Origin: Streptantibioticus ferralitis
GTDB taxonomy: Bacteria; Actinomycetota; Actinomycetes; Streptomycetales; Streptomycetaceae
Assembly: GCF_029223525.1 (NCBI RefSeq)
Contig: NZ_JARHTQ010000004.1
Coordinates: 62,001 to 126,000 of the forward strand
DNA: 64,000 nucleotides
Direction: 5' to 3'
In this document: positions 60,683 to 64,000 of the stretch, in pieces
Numbering within the stretch: the first letter of the stretch is position 1
Layout of the letters: every line of letters starts with the position of its first letter
The notes under the pieces: model-generated
The model's database searches: none
What the model saw: only the letters and a program-made list of their open reading frames with translations
What the model was told of the DNA's origin: nothing
Translations under genes and position numbers: made by a program

Positions 60683-63600
60683 ATGTCAATGTTCGGCTGG
60701 CGCAAACCGCAGCTAGCAGGCGTCACTCTCACCGCCGCGTCCATGGTCCTGGCCTTCGGCACGGCCGCGAACGGCACCCCGCTGACGCTGACTTCTGCAC
60801 CGAACGCCCAGGCGGTCTCGGACAACAGAGCACCGACACCTGTGATCGTGATCCTGAAGGACCAGATACCGAGCGTCCCGGCCGACGCCGGGCATCTGAA
60901 GTCGCGGGCGCGGCAGACCGCGTCCGCGCAGGCTCCGTTGCTGGCGAAGGTCAAGGCGAGCGGCGGCACCCGGATCAAGAGCTTCGTGGTCGGCAACGCC
61001 TTCTCCGCGACGGTCAGTCCGGCGCTACGGGCAGCCCTGGCGGCCGACCCCGCGGTCGCCTCGGTGGTCCCCGACGAGACGGTGACGGTGAACCCGCCGC
61101 ACGCCGCCCCGCCGGTGGCGCCGGGTGGCACGAAGGGCCCCAGGGCCAGCACGCCCAAGGCCCAGGGCTCCGCCCACAACGGGCAGCAGGACCCGAACGC
61201 GATCTGCCCGAGCGACCCGTCCAAGCCCCTGCTGGAGCCCGAAGCGCTCTACTCGACGCATGTCGAGAGCACCCCCGGCTCGCCGGGCGCCCAGGACATC
61301 GCCGACGGCAGGGGCGTCAAGGTCGCGTACATCGCCGACGGGCTGGACCCCGACAACCCCGACTTCATACGGCCTGACGGCTCGCACGCGGTCATCGACC
61401 ACCAGGACTTCTCGGGCGATGGCTGGGACGCGCCCAGCGGTGCAGCGGAGGCGTTCGGCGACGCCTCGGCGATGGTCGCGCAGGGCACCCAGAGCTACGA
61501 CCTGTCGAAGTTCGTCAACCCGACGCACCCGCTGCCCGCCGGATGCAACATCCGCATCAAGGGCATCGCACCCGGCGCCTCCCTGGTGGCCCTCAAGGCA
61601 GGCGGCAGCACGTTCCCGAACTCGGCGATCCTGCAGTCCATCGACTACGCCGTCTCGGAGGCCCATGTCGACGTGCTCAACGAGTCGTTCGGCAGCAATG
61701 TCACCCCGGACAGCAGTGCGCACGACACCATCTCGCTCTTCAACGACCAGGCGGTGGCCGCCGGTGTGACCGTGACGGTGTCCAGCGGTGACGCCGGCAT
61801 CAACAGCACCATCGGCACACCGTCCACCGATCCGCATGTGATCTCCACCGGTGCCTCGACGGACAACCAGTCCTACCTGCAGACCGGTTACGCGGCGGCG
61901 CAGTTCTCCAATGGCACCTGGGCCGACAACAACATCTCGGCGCTGTCCTCCGGAGGCTTCACCCAGGCAGGACGCACCGTGGACCTGGTCGCCCCGGGCG
62001 AGGCGGACTGGGCGCTCTGCTCGCCCAAGATCTCCGAGTACACCGAGTGCACCAACTTCAACGGCACCGGCAGCCCGATCCAGCCGTTCGGCGGCACCAG
62101 CCAGTCCGCGCCGCTGACCGCCGGTGCGGCGGCCCTGGTGATCCAGGCCTACCGGGACGGCCACCAGGGCAAGTCCCCGACGCCGGAACTGGTCAAGCAA
62201 CTCCTCACCGGTACCGCCCAGGACCTCGGCCTGCCGGCCCAGGAGCAGGGCGCGGGCCTGCTGAACGTCCGCGGCGCCGTCGAGGCCGCCCGCGGCTACC
62301 AGAACTCCTCGGGCGCGCGGCAGAGCGACACCCTCGCCGTCACCACCGGCCAGGTGGACATCACCGGCCACCCGGGCTCGGACCACACCGCGAACGTCAC
62401 CGTGGTCAACACCGGCCACACCACCCAGACGGTGAACGGCGCCACCCGTACCTTCGCGCCGCTGGCGGACGCGCGGCAGACCGTGGCGCTGAACTCCTCC
62501 ACCGACCAGCAGTTCGCGTACGCCACCAACGGCGCGCCGTGGGTACACCACGACGTGAAGTTCACCGTCCCGCCGGGTGCCGACCGACTCGCCGCGTCGA
62601 TCGCCTGGAAGGGCGCCGCACAGCGCTCGGGCGCCAACACGGTGACCCCGGTGGTCCGGCTGACCCTGCTGGACCCCTCCGGCCGACTGGAGACCAACAC
62701 CCGTCCGCAGGGCGGCCCGGTCTCGGCGAACTTCGGCATCGCCGATGTTCCGCACCCGGTCGCCGGTGAGTGGACCGCGATCCTCTACACCCCGGTCGGC
62801 AGCAACGGCTTCACCGGCCCGGTGCAGTTGGACACCGCCACCCAGCGTGCGGTGCAGGCCGGTTCGGTGAGCCCGCAGGTGACGCAACTGGCGCCGGGCC
62901 AGAGCAAGACCCTGCACGTCCACCTCACCACTCCGGCGACCAGCGGTGACAGCGCGGAGTCGATCACCGTCGCGGGCTCGAACGGCCACACCACCAGCGT
63001 TCCGGTGATCCTGCGCAGCCTCGTCGACCTGTCCGGCGGTCGCGGTGCCTTCAGCGGCGCGGTCACCGGCGGCAACGGCCGCGATGCCTCGCCCGCGCAG
63101 TCCTTCACCTATGCGTTCGACGTGCCGCGCGGCCACCGCGACGTCCGGGTCGGCGTCACGCTCAGCGATCCGAACGGGCTGGTGCAGGGCACACTGATCA
63201 GCCCCAACGGCACGCCGATCGACATCGAGAGCAACGCCCTCATCAACCCGGCCGGTGACCTCACCGGTACCACCCGGGGCGTCTCGGCCACCACGCTCAA
63301 CCCGGCCGCGGGCCGCTGGCGCTTCGTCCTGGTGGTGATCAACCCGGTCAGCGGTGCCGAGCTCAACGCGCCGTTCCACGGCACGATCGGCCTGGACCAG
63401 GACCGGGCGACCGCCACCGGCCTGCCGAACAACGCGGCCGCCAAACTGGCGGCGGGCAAGCCGACCACGGTGAACGTGACCTACACCAACAACACCGCGG
63501 CCACCCAGATGCTGCACGCCGACGGCCGGCTCGCCACCATGGTGGACCTGCCGCTGGTGCCGCAGGTCACCTCGGGCACCGTCGCACTGCCGCTGCACCC

Positions 63601-64000
63601 GACCTCGACGGTCCCCGGCTTCCTGGTGCCCCCCGGCACCGACAAGCTGACCGCCGTCGCGGCCTCCTCGGTTCCCGCGCAGCTGGAACTGGGCGCCACC
63701 AGCGGTTCGCCCGACGCGTTCGGCGATCTCAAGCAGGCGCAGGACGGCTCGACCGTCTCGGTAGTCAAGGACGAAGGCAGCACCTCGCAGCCGGTCGTCC
63801 CGGGCTTCTGGAGCAGCTACGTGCAGCAGATCGGCCCGTTCCCGGCCGCCGGGGCGCCGGCGGGCACCTCGACGATCACCGCGAGCGCTCACACCCAGGC
63901 GTTCGACCCGGCGATCACCTCCAGCACCAACGACCCGTTCGCCGCCGCCGCGAACGCCTCGGCACCGGCGCTCAAGCCGGTCGCCGTCAAGCCCGGCGCC
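60683..64000 (+). CDS. Large secreted serine protease, S8-like with sedolisin-type residues, 3' end outside window
   Basis: At least 1106 residues, open to the right edge. A signal peptide (AGVTLTAASMVLAFGTAANG) is followed by an I9-like propeptide (VIVILKDQIPSVPADAGHLK to VASVVPDETVTV). The catalytic domain has Asp219 in VAYIADGLDPDNPDF, no HGT-type His motif but EAFGDASAMVAQG (Glu256, Asp260), SSGDAG with Asp370 at the oxyanion place, and Ser473 in GGTSQSAPLTAG. After about residue 540 come beta-sandwich domains of the kind that follow large subtilases. AAAGGA precedes ATG 60683/60689; both are possible starts. Confidence 0.85.
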   Translation, partial: MSMFGWRKPQLAGVTLTAASMVLAFGTAANGTPLTLTSAPNAQAVSDNRAPTPVIVILKDQIPSVPADAGHLKSRARQTASAQAPLLAKVKASGGTRIKSFVVGNAFSATVSPALRAALAADPAVASVVPDETVTVNPPHAAPPVAPGGTKGPRASTPKAQGSAHNGQQDPNAICPSDPSKPLLEPEALYSTHVESTPGSPGAQDIADGRGVKVAYIADGLDPDNPDFIRPDGSHAVIDHQDFSGDGWDAPSGAAEAFGDASAMVAQGTQSYDLSKFVNPTHPLPAGCNIRIKGIAPGASLVALKAGGSTFPNSAILQSIDYAVSEAHVDVLNESFGSNVTPDSSAHDTISLFNDQAVAAGVTVTVSSGDAGINSTIGTPSTDPHVISTGASTDNQSYLQTGYAAAQFSNGTWADNNISALSSGGFTQAGRTVDLVAPGEADWALCSPKISEYTECTNFNGTGSPIQPFGGTSQSAPLTAGAAALVIQAYRDGHQGKSPTPELVKQLLTGTAQDLGLPAQEQGAGLLNVRGAVEAARGYQNSSGARQSDTLAVTTGQVDITGHPGSDHTANVTVVNTGHTTQTVNGATRTFAPLADARQTVALNSSTDQQFAYATNGAPWVHHDVKFTVPPGADRLAASIAWKGAAQRSGANTVTPVVRLTLLDPSGRLETNTRPQGGPVSANFGIADVPHPVAGEWTAILYTPVGSNGFTGPVQLDTATQRAVQAGSVSPQVTQLAPGQSKTLHVHLTTPATSGDSAESITVAGSNGHTTSVPVILRSLVDLSGGRGAFSGAVTGGNGRDASPAQSFTYAFDVPRGHRDVRVGVTLSDPNGLVQGTLISPNGTPIDIESNALINPAGDLTGTTRGVSATTLNPAAGRWRFVLVVINPVSGAELNAPFHGTIGLDQDRATATGLPNNAAAKLAAGKPTTVNVTYTNNTAATQMLHADGRLATMVDLPLVPQVTSGTVALPLHPTSTVPGFLVPPGTDKLTAVAASSVPAQLELGATSGSPDAFGDLKQAQDGSTVSVVKDEGSTSQPVVPGFWSSYVQQIGPFPAAGAPAGTSTITASAHTQAFDPAITSSTNDPFAAAANASAPALKPVAVKPGA

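Noticed and set aside
61025-63892. A 955-codon open frame on the minus strand opposite the protease
   Set aside because: It is the antisense shadow of a GC-rich coding sequence. Its product is Arg/Gly/Val repeats without domains, while the plus frame has a full protease plan.

Overview
High-GC actinomycete DNA, most likely from Streptomyces or a close relative. The support is about 70% G+C, GTG and TTG starts, rare TTA codons, and families typical of that group: lasso peptide genes, a sugar ABC operon without its own ATPase, Clp-N proteins, DUF6328, and PucR and LacI regulators. No rRNA, tRNA, CRISPR array or complete insertion sequence is visible. The mixture of accessory genes and many gene remnants suggests a chromosome arm rather than the core.

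Layout. 1-2410: the end of a lasso peptide operon (cyclase, leader-recognition protein, leader peptidase); the precursor gene must lie to the left. 2376-6350: a gene remnant, a GlxA-type AraC regulator divergent from a small monooxygenase, and a long-form GAPDH with a strong terminator. 6777-20749: accessory genes, mostly regulator-target pairs. These are TetR with a DUF2306 membrane protein sharing a perfect 19-bp operator-like repeat, an Xre-type regulator overlapping an aldo/keto reductase, an HTH gene with a Clp-N gene behind an apparently leaderless promoter, and LysR with an EamA exporter. An RclA-like flavoprotein and a DCC oxidoreductase lie among them. 20935-28932: a small Cys-containing secreted protein, a NUDIX hydrolase coupled to a zinc-ribbon SDR, a DUF6328 protein, a PucR regulator, a methyltransferase with a TTA codon, and an acyl-CoA ligase.

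29000-30600: remnants, then an FBP (EF-G-binding) protein. 30956-35377: a P450 divergent from an oxalate/formate-type MFS carrier with its tiny partner subunit, then a CobW-type GTPase. 35755-43151: an alpha-glucoside uptake and hydrolysis operon (binding protein, two permeases, GH13 enzyme) followed by two near-duplicate LacI regulators. Palindromes upstream of the binding-protein gene and inside its signal-peptide codons are candidate operators. 43607-48950: a two-component permease/TIGR03943 pair, a deacetylase-like secreted protein, and a class A penicillin-binding protein whose SxxK motif reads SxxT.

49234-55169: a decayed stretch holding a MerR-MFS deletion chimera, the tail of an IS transposase, a functional redox trio (F420-type reductase, MDR, SDR), a four-copy 16-bp repeat, and fragments of a DNA glycosylase and a DUF1707-like protein. 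55170-58650: a secreted phosphoesterase coupled to a lipoprotein, preceded by PHO-box-like repeats, and a solute-binding lipoprotein. 59055-64000: remnants, an SDR stub coupled to a frameshifted type II thioesterase, and a large secreted serine protease running off the right edge whose catalytic motifs look partly sedolisin-like.

All functions are read from sequence motifs and family knowledge. No searches were run.
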